DNA of 43,156 bases from Isotricha intestinalis. Taxonomy: Eukaryota > Ciliophora > Litostomatea > Vestibuliferida > Isotrichidae. Positions 18,290 to 29,500 of the stretch are shown here, in pieces. The stretch covers positions 1 to 43,156 of the forward strand of contig JAJJLU010000447.1 of assembly GCA_023807065.1 (NCBI GenBank), written 5' to 3'. Below the pieces are notes generated by a model that worked only from the letters and a program-made list of their open reading frames with translations, did not search any database and had not been told where the DNA came from. Numbering within the stretch: the stretch's first letter is position 1; each line of letters starts with the position of its first letter. A program made the position numbers and the translations under genes.

Positions 18290-20038
18290 TTATTTATTTA
18301 ACATATCAATAACATCTTTATCTGGATCTTTCATTAATAATTCAATTTTACTATTAATTAATTCAATTATTTCTTTATTTTTAGCAATTTTTTTCATTTT
18401 ATTTAAAGTTTTAGCACAATTCATTCTAACATTTGAAATTTTATCATTGCATAAAATAAATAATAATTTAGCTAAATTATTTTCAATAAAATCTAAATAA
18501 TCATCAACATTTTCTCCTTCTTCAAAAGTAGAAAAATTACAAATAAAAATAACAACAGTATTTCTGATTAAATAACTAATATTTTGAGACATTTCAATTA
18601 ATTTATCCATTATTTTTTTTTCAAAATCATTTGATTTTAATTTAATATATAATTTCTTCATTAATATTAAACAAGCTTCTCTAATAGCAAAAACTGAATC
18701 AGATAATAAATTTATACATATTCCAAATATAGAATCCATAAAAATATTTTTATCTAAGATATTAGCTAAAACTTCAATAACTTCTAAAACTTGAATTCTT
18801 ATTCTCCAACTTTTATTAGAACTTATTTCTAAAAAAGAAGGAATAATTCCTTGAATAATATTATCTATATTAACAACTTTATTTAATTCATCTAAAGTTT
18901 TAATTAAAGTCATTCTAATATCATGATTATCATCTTTGATAATATTTAAAAAAAGAGGAAATATAAAATCATTAGTTTTTTTAGTTCCAATAATAGGTGC
19001 AATTTTTAATAAATTATTTGCAAGAGAACCTCTTACATAAGGTGTATTATCTTTTTCTAATTTTTTTAAACTTAATAATATTTTAGTAAAATTTTCATCT
19101 TGACCAACAATCAAAGCTACTTCTTCTAATCTTTGGCAACAAACGTTTTTAACTTCTGGTTCAGGAGATTCTAATAATTTTGAAAATATATCTATTAAAT
19201 TTTGAGTTATTTGATTTGGCAAATTTTTAAATTTTAATATTATACTTATTTTATCTGCTACTGTTATTTTAACTCTCCAATTTGTTTCATTTGAGAGTTT
19301 TGTTATTATATTATTTATATAATCAAAAGCTTGGTTTAAATTTGGATGATTTTCATATGAAATTATTATATCCATTATCCCAATTTTTGATGTATCATTT
19401 TTATCATTTAATAAAGTATTTATTATTTTTTCTAAATTTTCTAAAGATAAATATTTTGATATTAAAGGAAGTGAATAAGTTAATTCTCTTTTTAAGTTTA
19501 ATGACTCTGTTTGAGAATATTTTCCTAATAATTCAAAACATTTCATTTTATTTTCTTTATTTAAATCTCCAAAAGCAAAAATAATAATATTTAAAGAACT
19601 TATTTGTTGACATATATTATTTTTTTCACTTAAATTAAATATCATTTCCATTAAATCATTTTCTATTTCTGAAACTGCACCAATTTTACTTATTGTATTT
19701 TTAAGAGAATTTATAGATTCTTTTCTAACATTAGGTTCATCAATTGATAATAATTTTTCAATTATATGAAAAATTTCTTTTATATATTGTTTTCCTCCAA
19801 CACAATCTAAAAAATTAGAAAAAATTTTAGATAACTCAATTAAAGTTTCATCTTCTTCTTCTTCTAAACAACTAATTAAATATGGTAATAATTCTCTTCT
19901 TGTTCTTTCTCTTCCCAATGCTAATGAAATTCCTCTTAAATTATGCACTGCATTTATTTTTATTTTTGTTTCTGAATTTTTTAAATCTTCTAATAAACTT
20001 GTTGCTGTTACTTGATCTAATTTTCCTACTTCTGTCAT
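18290..20038 (-). CDS. PP2A regulatory subunit A (PR65 scaffold), HEAT-repeat protein
   Basis: The 582-residue protein is built almost entirely of HEAT repeats of about 39 residues, the length expected for the roughly 590-residue, 15-repeat PP2A scaffold. Diagnostic pieces include NAVHNLRGISLALGRERTRR near the N-terminus, DEPNVRKESINSLKN, SPEPEVKNVCCQRLEEVA and NKSWRIRIQVLEVI, with Asp/Val/Arg intra-repeat ladders throughout. It should hold the PP2A catalytic subunit and a variable B subunit together in the trimeric holoenzyme, acting in cytoplasm and nucleus. It converges with the Pumilio gene (109 bp between stop codons) and diverges from the first BEACH gene (256 bp between starts). The length looks complete and no key region appears lost. 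Confidence 0.92.
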   Translation of the reverse strand: MTEVGKLDQVTATSLLEDLKNSETKIKINAVHNLRGISLALGRERTRRELLPYLISCLEEEEDETLIELSKIFSNFLDCVGGKQYIKEIFHIIEKLLSIDEPNVRKESINSLKNTISKIGAVSEIENDLMEMIFNLSEKNNICQQISSLNIIIFAFGDLNKENKMKCFELLGKYSQTESLNLKRELTYSLPLISKYLSLENLEKIINTLLNDKNDTSKIGIMDIIISYENHPNLNQAFDYINNIITKLSNETNWRVKITVADKISIILKFKNLPNQITQNLIDIFSKLLESPEPEVKNVCCQRLEEVALIVGQDENFTKILLSLKKLEKDNTPYVRGSLANNLLKIAPIIGTKKTNDFIFPLFLNIIKDDNHDIRMTLIKTLDELNKVVNIDNIIQGIIPSFLEISSNKSWRIRIQVLEVIEVLANILDKNIFMDSIFGICINLLSDSVFAIREACLILMKKLYIKLKSNDFEKKIMDKLIEMSQNISYLIRNTVVIFICNFSTFEEGENVDDYLDFIENNLAKLLFILCNDKISNVRMNCAKTLNKMKKIAKNKEIIELINSKIELLMKDPDKDVIDMLNK

Positions 20039-20294
20039 TATTATTTTTTTTATTTTAATTTAAAGTAATAAAAGATTTAAATGTTGAATTTAAAAAATTA
20101 AATAATTAAAATTTTTTAAAAATAAATTTAATTTTTAATTATTGAAGTTACTAAGTAATTTTTGAATTATAAATATATGCAAGAATCACTAATTTTAATT
20201 TTCATATTTTAGAAAATTTCTTCCTCAAAATTTAAAAAAATATATTTTAAATAATTTATTATTTTAAATCTTGTATAATATTTATTTGAATTGA

Positions 20295-23200
20295 ATGGAA
20301 GGTAATATTAATGAATATGTAAAGGAAATATATTTTAATTCAATTTTTCCAAGCACAAATTCAAGACATAAAATTTTACTTTTATTTAATTATTTAAAAA
20401 AAGGAGAAGATAGAAATACACAAGAAAAATGTAATATTATTGAAAATTTAGCATTAATAATGAAAAAAAATATTGACTCAATTTTACCTTTATTCGAAGT
20501 TGGGGATAATCTTTCTTTTGAAATTTTTCATATTTTATTTGATCTTTATAAAAATAATCCAGATAATAATTTAAGAAATTATTTAAGGGATTTCATTTCT
20601 TTTTTAAGTGACAATTTTCAAATAAATAAAATTTATTTTGATGAAATTTATAGAAGAATATCGAATGATTATTTAAATGATAATTTTGACTATAATTTAT
20701 TTAAAAGTGATTTAGAAATCTTAACATCTTTATATAAAGGAGAAAAAAAGGATGATAATATATTAAAAAGTTATTTTACTTTTTGCGATGAAAATAATAA
20801 TAATAATTTAACGACAAATATTAAAGAAATAAGGTTAAATCAAAGTATTTCAATTAAATTTTGGTTTTTTGTATCTCACTATAATTATAATCAAAAATGT
20901 ACTTTGTTATCTTTTAATATGGGATATAATTTTCCAATTAAAGTAATTTTATCTGAAAATAATAAAATCAGTTTATTATACGAAAATAAAATAATTATTG
21001 AATACATTGAAATTGATTTTGAAAAATGGAATTATTTTAATTTATCAATATTAAATGAATTCAAGAAAGGAATCCCATATAAACAAACATTTATATTTAA
21101 AATAGGAAATAATGAAATTAAAACTTTTGAAAATGACGAAAATATTTCTGATAAATTATTAATTTCATCTCTTAATTTTTTTGAAAATTTTCAAGGAAGA
21201 TTTGGAACAATTATAATATCATATGGAAAAGATAAAGAAGATATTTTAAATGAATTAAAAGAAATTAAATTAATATCTAATAAAAAATTTTTAAATAATA
21301 ATTCAAATAGTTTAATCTGTGTTTTCTCTCCTTATTTTTTTGATCCAAAAAAATATGAAATTCAAGATCCAGTCAATAATTATATTGCAAATATACAAAA
21401 ATCAAATGGAGAATTAAATTTAAATACAGTAAAAATTTTTAGTGATTATAAAAAAAATATATTTTTAATAGGAGGAATAAATAATATTCTCCCTTTATTT
21501 GATATAATTAATAAAAATAAAAGTTGTTTTCAAAATCTTGAGAAACAAGAAGTATTAATTCTAATTATGAAAATAGTAGAAGCAATTTTAGTCAATCATC
21601 CAAAAAATTGGATTGATGCAGCTGAAACTAATTTCTTTAATTTATTAAGTTTTTTTCTTGAATATTTAATTGGAGAATTTTATTCTGACCAATTTATAGA
21701 AATTATAAATAATATTGCAAAATATTCTTTAGAATTTATTAAAGATTATGATATACAAATATATAAAGATTTTTATAATAACATTTTGTTTAATTTCAAA
21801 ATTATAATTCAATTTCCAGAAGAAACTCAAAAAACAATTTTTTCTATTTTAAACCTTTACAAAGAAGTATATTCAAATTGTCTTGATAATAATTGTATGA
21901 AAAACTTTATAAATTATTATATATTAAAAAATGATAAATATGGGGATAATGAAAATTTAGTTAATATAATGTCTTCAATTATTTCAAGTAAACAAATTAA
22001 TGATAATGAAAGAGGTAATTTTCTTCATTTACTTGTAAATGAGTCAATAAGTGAAAATTCAAAAATTTATATTATTGATTGTTTATATAAATATTTTCAT
22101 TTTGAAAACATAGATAAAAATTTATATGAAGAGAAATGTAATTCTTTAAGATATTTTATCTGTGAATATTTATTGAATATTCTTTTACATTGTTTGATTA
22201 AAAATAATATTATTATAAAAAGTAAAATAATTGAATTTTTTCAATTTTTACATTTTAATTATTATAATCTTTTAGAAAAATATTTAGTTATTGATGACTT
22301 TATAATAAATAGAAAGCAAAATGAATTGTCAAAAAATGAAATATTGAGAATTATTAGAGTTAATTTACCTTCAAAATTTAAACCAGATTCAATCAATAAT
22401 CCAGAAGAAAATGACTTTAATGAAGATTTAGAAACTTTTAAAACATTATTTTGTGAAAATTATAATTTAATTTTCAAAGTGTCTTTTCAAGATTGGTATA
22501 AAGAAATGAAAGATGATAAATTAAATGAGATTTTAGTTACTGATCAAAATTTAGAACAAAATATTCAAAATTTATGTTTTACTACTGAAATATTAATGAA
22601 AAACTTCGATGCTATTTTAAATAATAAAAAAGATCTTGATTTTATCCAATTAAATTTCCATTATGAATTTATAGATGCTATTCTTAAAATAATGTTTAAT
22701 TCTTTAAAAATTTTAAATTATGATGATTCAATTACAATAATGGAAAATATATATTCATATGCAAAAAATGCTTTTATTAAAATGTATAAAATAAATATGA
22801 GTTCAACAATTTCAGATTTATTTTTATTTATTATTAAAATAAATAATTTTCAAGATATAAATAATGAAGAAAAAAGAAAAATGCAATTATCATTATTAAC
22901 AGATATTTTTGAATTAATAACAACATCAAGAAATAATAGCATTAAAATTGCAGAAAATCAAAATATAAAAGAATTTGATAAAGATGAAAATAATGTATAT
23001 ACAATAAATACATTCTATAAATATTCTTTAGAAATAGATCAAATTTTAGAACAATTTTATATTACTAGTGATATTGATTTTCAAAATTATATGAATTCAG
23101 ATGAACCTATTATTCTTCAATTAGAAGATATAGATAAAATTATTCTAGAATTAATTAAGAAAAAAAAAGCTAAAGCTATTTTAGATGAAACAAATTATTA

Positions 23201-26200
23201 TTCTGAATTTTTAGATAAAGAAGAAAATTCAATGTTAAAATTTTTGAAATTAGCAAGATTAATTTATCCTTATTATTTTTATTTTTTAATTGAAAAAAAA
23301 GAAAATGTTCCTGAAAAATATTTTAAAAAATATGAAAGTTTTGTTTTAGTTCTTTTAATAATTACTTCACTTAAAGAAACTAAAGACAATGACCCACAAT
23401 TTTGTTCCATGGAAGTTTTTAGATTTTCAAATGATTTAATTGATATGAATTTAAAATTTCTTTTAACTCTTTTTTATCTTGAAAAAGAAAATGAAAATCA
23501 TTTAACAATTGTTATTAATATCATTACAAATATATTTAGATTTATTAGTAGATTTTTAATTGGAAAAAAAATTGATGAATTTTCATTAAATCCAACTATA
23601 ATAAATTTATTTGTTAATTATTGTATTAATTATGAAAATGAAATTCCTAATTTTATTTTTAATATTGAATTTTTACAAAAAGTTTCTTCTATCGATAATG
23701 ATAAATTCAAAGAATTAATTATTATATCATTTGATAAAGAGGATAGGAAAAAATTAATTCTAAGAAGTATTTTTAACAAAGAAATAACAAATAGAAATGA
23801 ATTATTAAATGAAAAAAAATTAGATTTAGAAAATTTAGAATATAATCAATTAGAAGAAGAATTGAAAAAATTTCCAAAAAATATTGAAATAAAAACTTTT
23901 AAAAATAATGAATATGTTCAAAAAATTAAACTAAAAAAACAATATAGAAAGTTTAAAAAGCATGTATTTTCATGGAATAATTCTTATAGTAATTTAGATA
24001 TTTTTTACACAGAAGAAGGAAAAGAATTATTAAAATATAAAATATCAAATCATTTAAGTAAAGAAATGATTAGACCATTAATAATTCCAGTTTTAGATTT
24101 AAATTATTATTTTCCTATTTTAGATAATTATAATTTTAAATTTATGTTTAACGAATCAAAAGATAAATCATATAATATAAATTTAAATGAATTTCCAATG
24201 AAAGAAGAAAAAAATGATATTGAATATGATTTCGAATGTTGCTTAATTAAATCTACAAATCATATTAAGGGAGTAATAAAAAAAAATGAAAATAATTTTG
24301 AATTTATTGGATATGATTATCAAATTGATGAAAATGCATTATACTATGATAAAGTAAGAGAAAGATGTTATGGTTCTGTTTATTCAAAAGAAAATGAAAA
24401 AGATAAAGAATATTATTTAAATGTTAAAATATCAGATATAGATTTATTATTTAAAAGAGAATATTTCTTTGTAAATCATTCAATAGAAATTTTCTGTAAA
24501 AACAATAAATCATATTATTTTCATTTTAAAGATGAATCAAAAAGAGAATCATTTATAAACAAAGTTTTTTCAAGAACATTATTTTCAGATATAACAGATA
24601 AAGATTTAAATAAAATAGGATATTATAGAAATGATTTAATATATTCTTGTATAGATGTAATACAATCAAATTGGTTAACAAGAAAAATTTCATCTTTAGC
24701 ATATTTAATGTTTTTAAACATATATGGAAATAGATCTTTTAGAGATCCAACTCAATATCCTGTTTTTCCTTGGGTATTAACAAATTATGAAAATACTGAA
24801 CAATTAAATGGTATTGATGATATTAATCGAATCAAAGAAATATTACATGAAAATTATTTAAGAGATTTAAGTATTCCTATGGGAATGATGACTTTAGATG
24901 AAAAAGGAAAAAATAGAAGAAATGCATATATTGAAACTTTTAGGGTAATGGTTGATAATTTAAATTTACCAATTAAAAAAATTAATAACGATGAAAGTGA
25001 TATTCCACAATATGATTTAGATATTAATAAAATGTATTTAAATAAAAATATAGAACATGATATTATTCCTTATTTTTTTGGCAGTCATTACAGTAATTCA
25101 ACATATATTTCTAATTTTTTAATTAGATTATATCCTTATTCTTTAATTAATATTGGAATTCAAGGAAATGGTTTTGATATTGCAGATAGATTATTTATTA
25201 AACTTAAACATACTTTTAATGGCTCAAGTAGAGAAAAAGCAGATTTAAGAGAATTAACTCCAGAATTTTTTTCTCTTCCAGAAGTATTTTTAAATTTAAA
25301 TCAATTTAATTTTGGAACTCTAAGAAATTATTTACCAGAAGATAAAGATAATATAAAAATAAATAATGTAATGTTACCAGAATGGACAAATAATAGTGTA
25401 TATAATTTAATAGTAATTCAAAGAGAAATATTAGAAGATGATAGAACTCAAATTGAAAAATGGATTGATTTAATATTTGGTGTTTATCAAAGAGGAATTT
25501 TAGCTCAAAAAATAGGAAATATTTATCCAGCTTATTGTTATAATGGAGTTATTTCTAGTAGATTAAATAATAATAATTATGAAAAATTATTAGGATTCCA
25601 AGAATTTGGAGTTGTTCCTCATATTCAATTAAAAATTCAAAGTGTTCCTAGAATTCAAATTAAAAATGAAATGATTAAATTTGAAAATAATTTTTGGATT
25701 AAATCTAATTTTGATTTAAGTGATTTTTATTCTGATTATCATAATAATGGAATTGTTCATTCTTGGGAATGTTATAATTTGAAAAAAGAAAAAATTAATA
25801 AAAACAAAGATAAAAGGTTTTTATTAAATAAAAATAATTTTTGTGTTATTAATAAATTGAATTCTATTGTTTTAGGAGGTTATTTTGATGGAAGTATTAT
25901 TGTTTCTAAAGTTAAAAATAATTTCACTGAAGAAGAGATTGATACTGATTATGAAATTAGAAAATCAAATTTCAAAATTTCTAATAGAGATAATTCAATA
26001 GTTACAATAATGACAATTGATAAAGAAGAAGAATTTATTATTGTAGGAACGAAAAAAGGAAGTTTAATTATTTATGTTGTGGCTGAAGAAAAAGTTATTT
26101 TTTATAAAATGATTCATTCTCATATTAAAAAAATAAATAATATTTATATAAATAGTACATTAAATATGTTTATTGATTATTCAGATGATAATTATATAAA

Positions 26201-26489
26201 TTTATATACTTTGCCAAATGCAGAAATAACTCATTCAATTTATGAGAAAAATATTACTTTTGTTTTACTTTCTAATTCTCCTTTACCTTGTTTTATTACA
26301 TATTCAAATGAAGATAAGTTATTTAAATGTTATAATGTTAATGGAAAAGAATTAATAAAATTAGAAATAGATGAAGGAGTTCATAATCCTTTTATTTATA
26401 CTTCAAAAAATTTTGTAGATTATTTAGTTTATAAAAGTGATTATGAAAAACTTATAATTAGAAAATTTCCTTATTTAAATGAAGATTAA
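20295..26489 (+). CDS. Giant BEACH-WD40 protein (BEACH gene 1)
   Basis: The 2064-residue protein has the order of LvsA/LRBA/neurobeachin proteins. A ConA/laminin-G-like beta domain lies at about 180-325 (SIKFWFFVSHYNYNQ and NFFENFQGRFGTIIIS). A long helical armadillo-like region runs to about 1200. A PH-BEACH segment starts at about 1216 (YRKFKKHVFSWNNSYSNLD). The BEACH domain is at about 1450-1735 with the signature NRSFRDPTQYPVFPWVL at 1479-1495, FGSHYSNSTYISNFLIRLYP near 1595 and LTPEFFSLPEVFLN near 1655. C-terminal WD40-like blades span about 1830-2060. Such proteins are cytosolic scaffolds in vesicle traffic, lysosome/phagosome maturation and membrane repair. The start is well placed, 256 bp from the PP2A-A start. 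It converges with BEACH gene 2 with 82 bp between stop codons. Confidence 0.92.
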   Translation: MEGNINEYVKEIYFNSIFPSTNSRHKILLLFNYLKKGEDRNTQEKCNIIENLALIMKKNIDSILPLFEVGDNLSFEIFHILFDLYKNNPDNNLRNYLRDFISFLSDNFQINKIYFDEIYRRISNDYLNDNFDYNLFKSDLEILTSLYKGEKKDDNILKSYFTFCDENNNNNLTTNIKEIRLNQSISIKFWFFVSHYNYNQKCTLLSFNMGYNFPIKVILSENNKISLLYENKIIIEYIEIDFEKWNYFNLSILNEFKKGIPYKQTFIFKIGNNEIKTFENDENISDKLLISSLNFFENFQGRFGTIIISYGKDKEDILNELKEIKLISNKKFLNNNSNSLICVFSPYFFDPKKYEIQDPVNNYIANIQKSNGELNLNTVKIFSDYKKNIFLIGGINNILPLFDIINKNKSCFQNLEKQEVLILIMKIVEAILVNHPKNWIDAAETNFFNLLSFFLEYLIGEFYSDQFIEIINNIAKYSLEFIKDYDIQIYKDFYNNILFNFKIIIQFPEETQKTIFSILNLYKEVYSNCLDNNCMKNFINYYILKNDKYGDNENLVNIMSSIISSKQINDNERGNFLHLLVNESISENSKIYIIDCLYKYFHFENIDKNLYEEKCNSLRYFICEYLLNILLHCLIKNNIIIKSKIIEFFQFLHFNYYNLLEKYLVIDDFIINRKQNELSKNEILRIIRVNLPSKFKPDSINNPEENDFNEDLETFKTLFCENYNLIFKVSFQDWYKEMKDDKLNEILVTDQNLEQNIQNLCFTTEILMKNFDAILNNKKDLDFIQLNFHYEFIDAILKIMFNSLKILNYDDSITIMENIYSYAKNAFIKMYKINMSSTISDLFLFIIKINNFQDINNEEKRKMQLSLLTDIFELITTSRNNSIKIAENQNIKEFDKDENNVYTINTFYKYSLEIDQILEQFYITSDIDFQNYMNSDEPIILQLEDIDKIILELIKKKKAKAILDETNYYSEFLDKEENSMLKFLKLARLIYPYYFYFLIEKKENVPEKYFKKYESFVLVLLIITSLKETKDNDPQFCSMEVFRFSNDLIDMNLKFLLTLFYLEKENENHLTIVINIITNIFRFISRFLIGKKIDEFSLNPTIINLFVNYCINYENEIPNFIFNIEFLQKVSSIDNDKFKELIIISFDKEDRKKLILRSIFNKEITNRNELLNEKKLDLENLEYNQLEEELKKFPKNIEIKTFKNNEYVQKIKLKKQYRKFKKHVFSWNNSYSNLDIFYTEEGKELLKYKISNHLSKEMIRPLIIPVLDLNYYFPILDNYNFKFMFNESKDKSYNINLNEFPMKEEKNDIEYDFECCLIKSTNHIKGVIKKNENNFEFIGYDYQIDENALYYDKVRERCYGSVYSKENEKDKEYYLNVKISDIDLLFKREYFFVNHSIEIFCKNNKSYYFHFKDESKRESFINKVFSRTLFSDITDKDLNKIGYYRNDLIYSCIDVIQSNWLTRKISSLAYLMFLNIYGNRSFRDPTQYPVFPWVLTNYENTEQLNGIDDINRIKEILHENYLRDLSIPMGMMTLDEKGKNRRNAYIETFRVMVDNLNLPIKKINNDESDIPQYDLDINKMYLNKNIEHDIIPYFFGSHYSNSTYISNFLIRLYPYSLINIGIQGNGFDIADRLFIKLKHTFNGSSREKADLRELTPEFFSLPEVFLNLNQFNFGTLRNYLPEDKDNIKINNVMLPEWTNNSVYNLIVIQREILEDDRTQIEKWIDLIFGVYQRGILAQKIGNIYPAYCYNGVISSRLNNNNYEKLLGFQEFGVVPHIQLKIQSVPRIQIKNEMIKFENNFWIKSNFDLSDFYSDYHNNGIVHSWECYNLKKEKINKNKDKRFLLNKNNFCVINKLNSIVLGGYFDGSIIVSKVKNNFTEEEIDTDYEIRKSNFKISNRDNSIVTIMTIDKEEEFIIVGTKKGSLIIYVVAEEKVIFYKMIHSHIKKINNIYINSTLNMFIDYSDDNYINLYTLPNAEITHSIYEKNITFVLLSNSPLPCFITYSNEDKLFKCYNVNGKELIKLEIDEGVHNPFIYTSKNFVDYLVYKSDYEKLIIRKFPYLNED

Positions 26490-26571
26490 TTATTATATTA
26501 TTATTTAGGTAGCTAATGAATAAATAGATAAATATTTAATTTACTTTTTATTTAAAAATCAAATTATCTTT

Positions 26572-29500
26572 TTAAATGACTTTAGGAATAAGTTTATATA
26601 TTTCTATTGATTCATTATTAGCAACAACAACACAAATATTATTATTAATTTCTCTTATTGAAGAAAATAATAAATAATCATTTTTTATACTAATATTCCT
26701 TATATTATCCATATAAGGAGATTTTCTAATCACAATTTCTTTTTTGTTATTCACATAAACAAGATAATCTCTGAATTTATTAGTTATTACAGTAGGACTG
26801 AAAATTTTTTCTTTTTCAACTTCTTCAATTTCATGTTTTTCTTCAAATTCTTTTAAATTAATTTCCCGACCATTTATAGAATAACAAATAAATTTAGAAT
26901 CAGCATTTGAATAGATACAAAAAGAAGGAAGAGGAGAACTAAATAAAAAGATATAATCACTTTTAATTTCATTATAAACAGAACCAACTAATTCACAACT
27001 AGTAGATAAATATAAATTAATAAATCCATCTTCAGAACAAGAAATAAACATTTTTAATTGTTCATTCGTATTAATATAATTTATTCTTTTGAAATTATAA
27101 TGAATCATTTTATGAAAAATAATATTTGAATCTTTCTTTTTTTCTTTTGTTGAATATCTATAAACAATAATTCCTCCTTTTTTAGTTCCTAAATAAATTT
27201 CATTTTCCTTTTTATTAATTTCTAAAGCAGTTATCATACTCATATCTCTTGATGTTATATTTGAATTATTCATTCTTATCTCTTCACTATAATTATTTTG
27301 TCCAAAAATATAAACTAATCCATCATAAAATCCAGTTATAATATATTTATCTCTTATTTGTCCACATAATAATTTTTTATAAGAAGTTATTTTTTGATTT
27401 GAATAATTTATTGGTTGTTGTACAATTCCATTATTATTTGTATCTTTTTCTATAATTTGTGATTTTTTAACAAATTGTAAATTTTGGTTTGCTGGATTAA
27501 ACATTAAATGATAAATATCATTCATATTATCATTATATACATATTTTTTATATTCCACTTGACATGTTTCTATATCTAATTCATTTTCTTTTTCTTTTTC
27601 TTCAATAACATTTTTTTTTTTACTTGTTTTTTTTTTCTTATTGTTTGGTTTAAATATTTGAGTAGGACAAATTCCTAATTCATATAAAGCTTTAACCTCA
27701 TTAATATTTTCATCAGGAGAACAAGATTTAATTTTTTTTTCACCCCAATAATCATAGGAATAAGGTAAAAATATATTATTTACAATTCCTGCTTCATTTC
27801 CAAATTGATTTTCACCAAAAATTAATTTTACCCAATTATAAATATTATCTTTACTTATCATTTCTAAAAATTCTCGAAAAACATAAATTACAATATCACT
27901 TCTATTTTTACTCCAATTAGGTAAAACCACATCATTAACATTAATTTCTGATCTATCTATGTCACTTATAATATACCCTAAATTTAAATTATTTATATTT
28001 AAAAACATATCAGGAAAGAAAAAGAATTCTGGAATTAATTCTTTAACATCATTTTTTTCTTTTATTGAATTATTATAACTATTTTCCAAGTCATTAAATA
28101 ATCTTTCAGGTAAATCAAATTGCCATTTTTCAATTCCTAAAGCAGTTAAGGTAAAAGGGAAAATTCTAGTTAAATAATGAGAAACATAAACTTGATTACT
28201 ATAATGACTTCCAAAACAATAAGGTATTTTATCCCAAAGAAGAACTTTATTACTATAATATAAAGAGTCATCTTCATATTTAAATGTTTTTATTGTACTA
28301 ATATCTAAAATCATTGATTGATAATTATTTATATAAGATTCTTTACGTAAATTACTTTTATTGTCTGTATCTATTAAACCCATTGGTTTATTTAAATCTC
28401 TCATATTTTTTAAATTTGAAATTATTAATTTCATTGAATTATTGCTTTTATGTATATTGTTATTATTTATATTTTGTAATGATATAGTAATTCCACTTTC
28501 TGGAATAATCCATGGAAAAACAGGATATTGAGTTATATCCCTAAAAGATCTATTTCCTAAAATATTTAAATAAATTAAAAAATCAAAAGTCGATAATTGA
28601 TTTTGAAAATACCATTTATTATAAATATCTTCTTTTAAAAGTAAAGGTTTATTAATTGTTGACACTAATTGTTGTGATAATCCTTCTTTTTGGAAAACAA
28701 AGAAATAATTTTTATTATTGAATGTATATATTTCCACTCCTAAATTTGAATAATAATATTTTCTTAAATATGCATATCTTATATTAATGAACCTTATTGT
28801 TAAATAATAATCTTCATTTTCATGATATGATTCTATTAAATTTCCAAAACATTTATTTTGATTTGAATTATAATGAGGATCATTTTCTCTATTGATTTCT
28901 GGATTTTTAAAAGTTTTTCCGAAAAATTCTAATTTATCTTGATTTATTAACATAAAACCTAATATATGGTGAGTTGCTTTTACTAAGCAACAATTTAAAT
29001 ATTTTGAATTTATAAAATCTAATTTTTGTTCATTTTTAAATGAATGTAAATTTACTTTATAAATATTTTCACAATTATCTCTGAATAAATCTGAATGAAA
29101 TTCTTTTGGTAAATAATGATTAATATCAATAACTGGAACTATTAAAGGATGAACAAAATTTTTTGTAATATGGTTTGATATTTTATATTTTAATTTTTTT
29201 TTACCTTCTTCAGTATAAAATATATTAAAATCACTATAAGGTTGATTAAAAGAAAATATTGTCTTTTTAAACTTTCTATAAATTTTATAATTATCATAAG
29301 AATCAATATAATCATTTTTATTTTTTTCATCTAAATATTCTTCTTTAAAATTATTTTTTCTTTCATTATAGTCTTTTTGTATTTTATCTTCAATATTAAA
29401 AGAAGGTATTTCATTATGATAATCTTTTTCATATAATTCTTCGATGATTTTTAAATAAAAATTTTTTTGTTCTTCTAATTTTGACTTTAAATTCGAATTT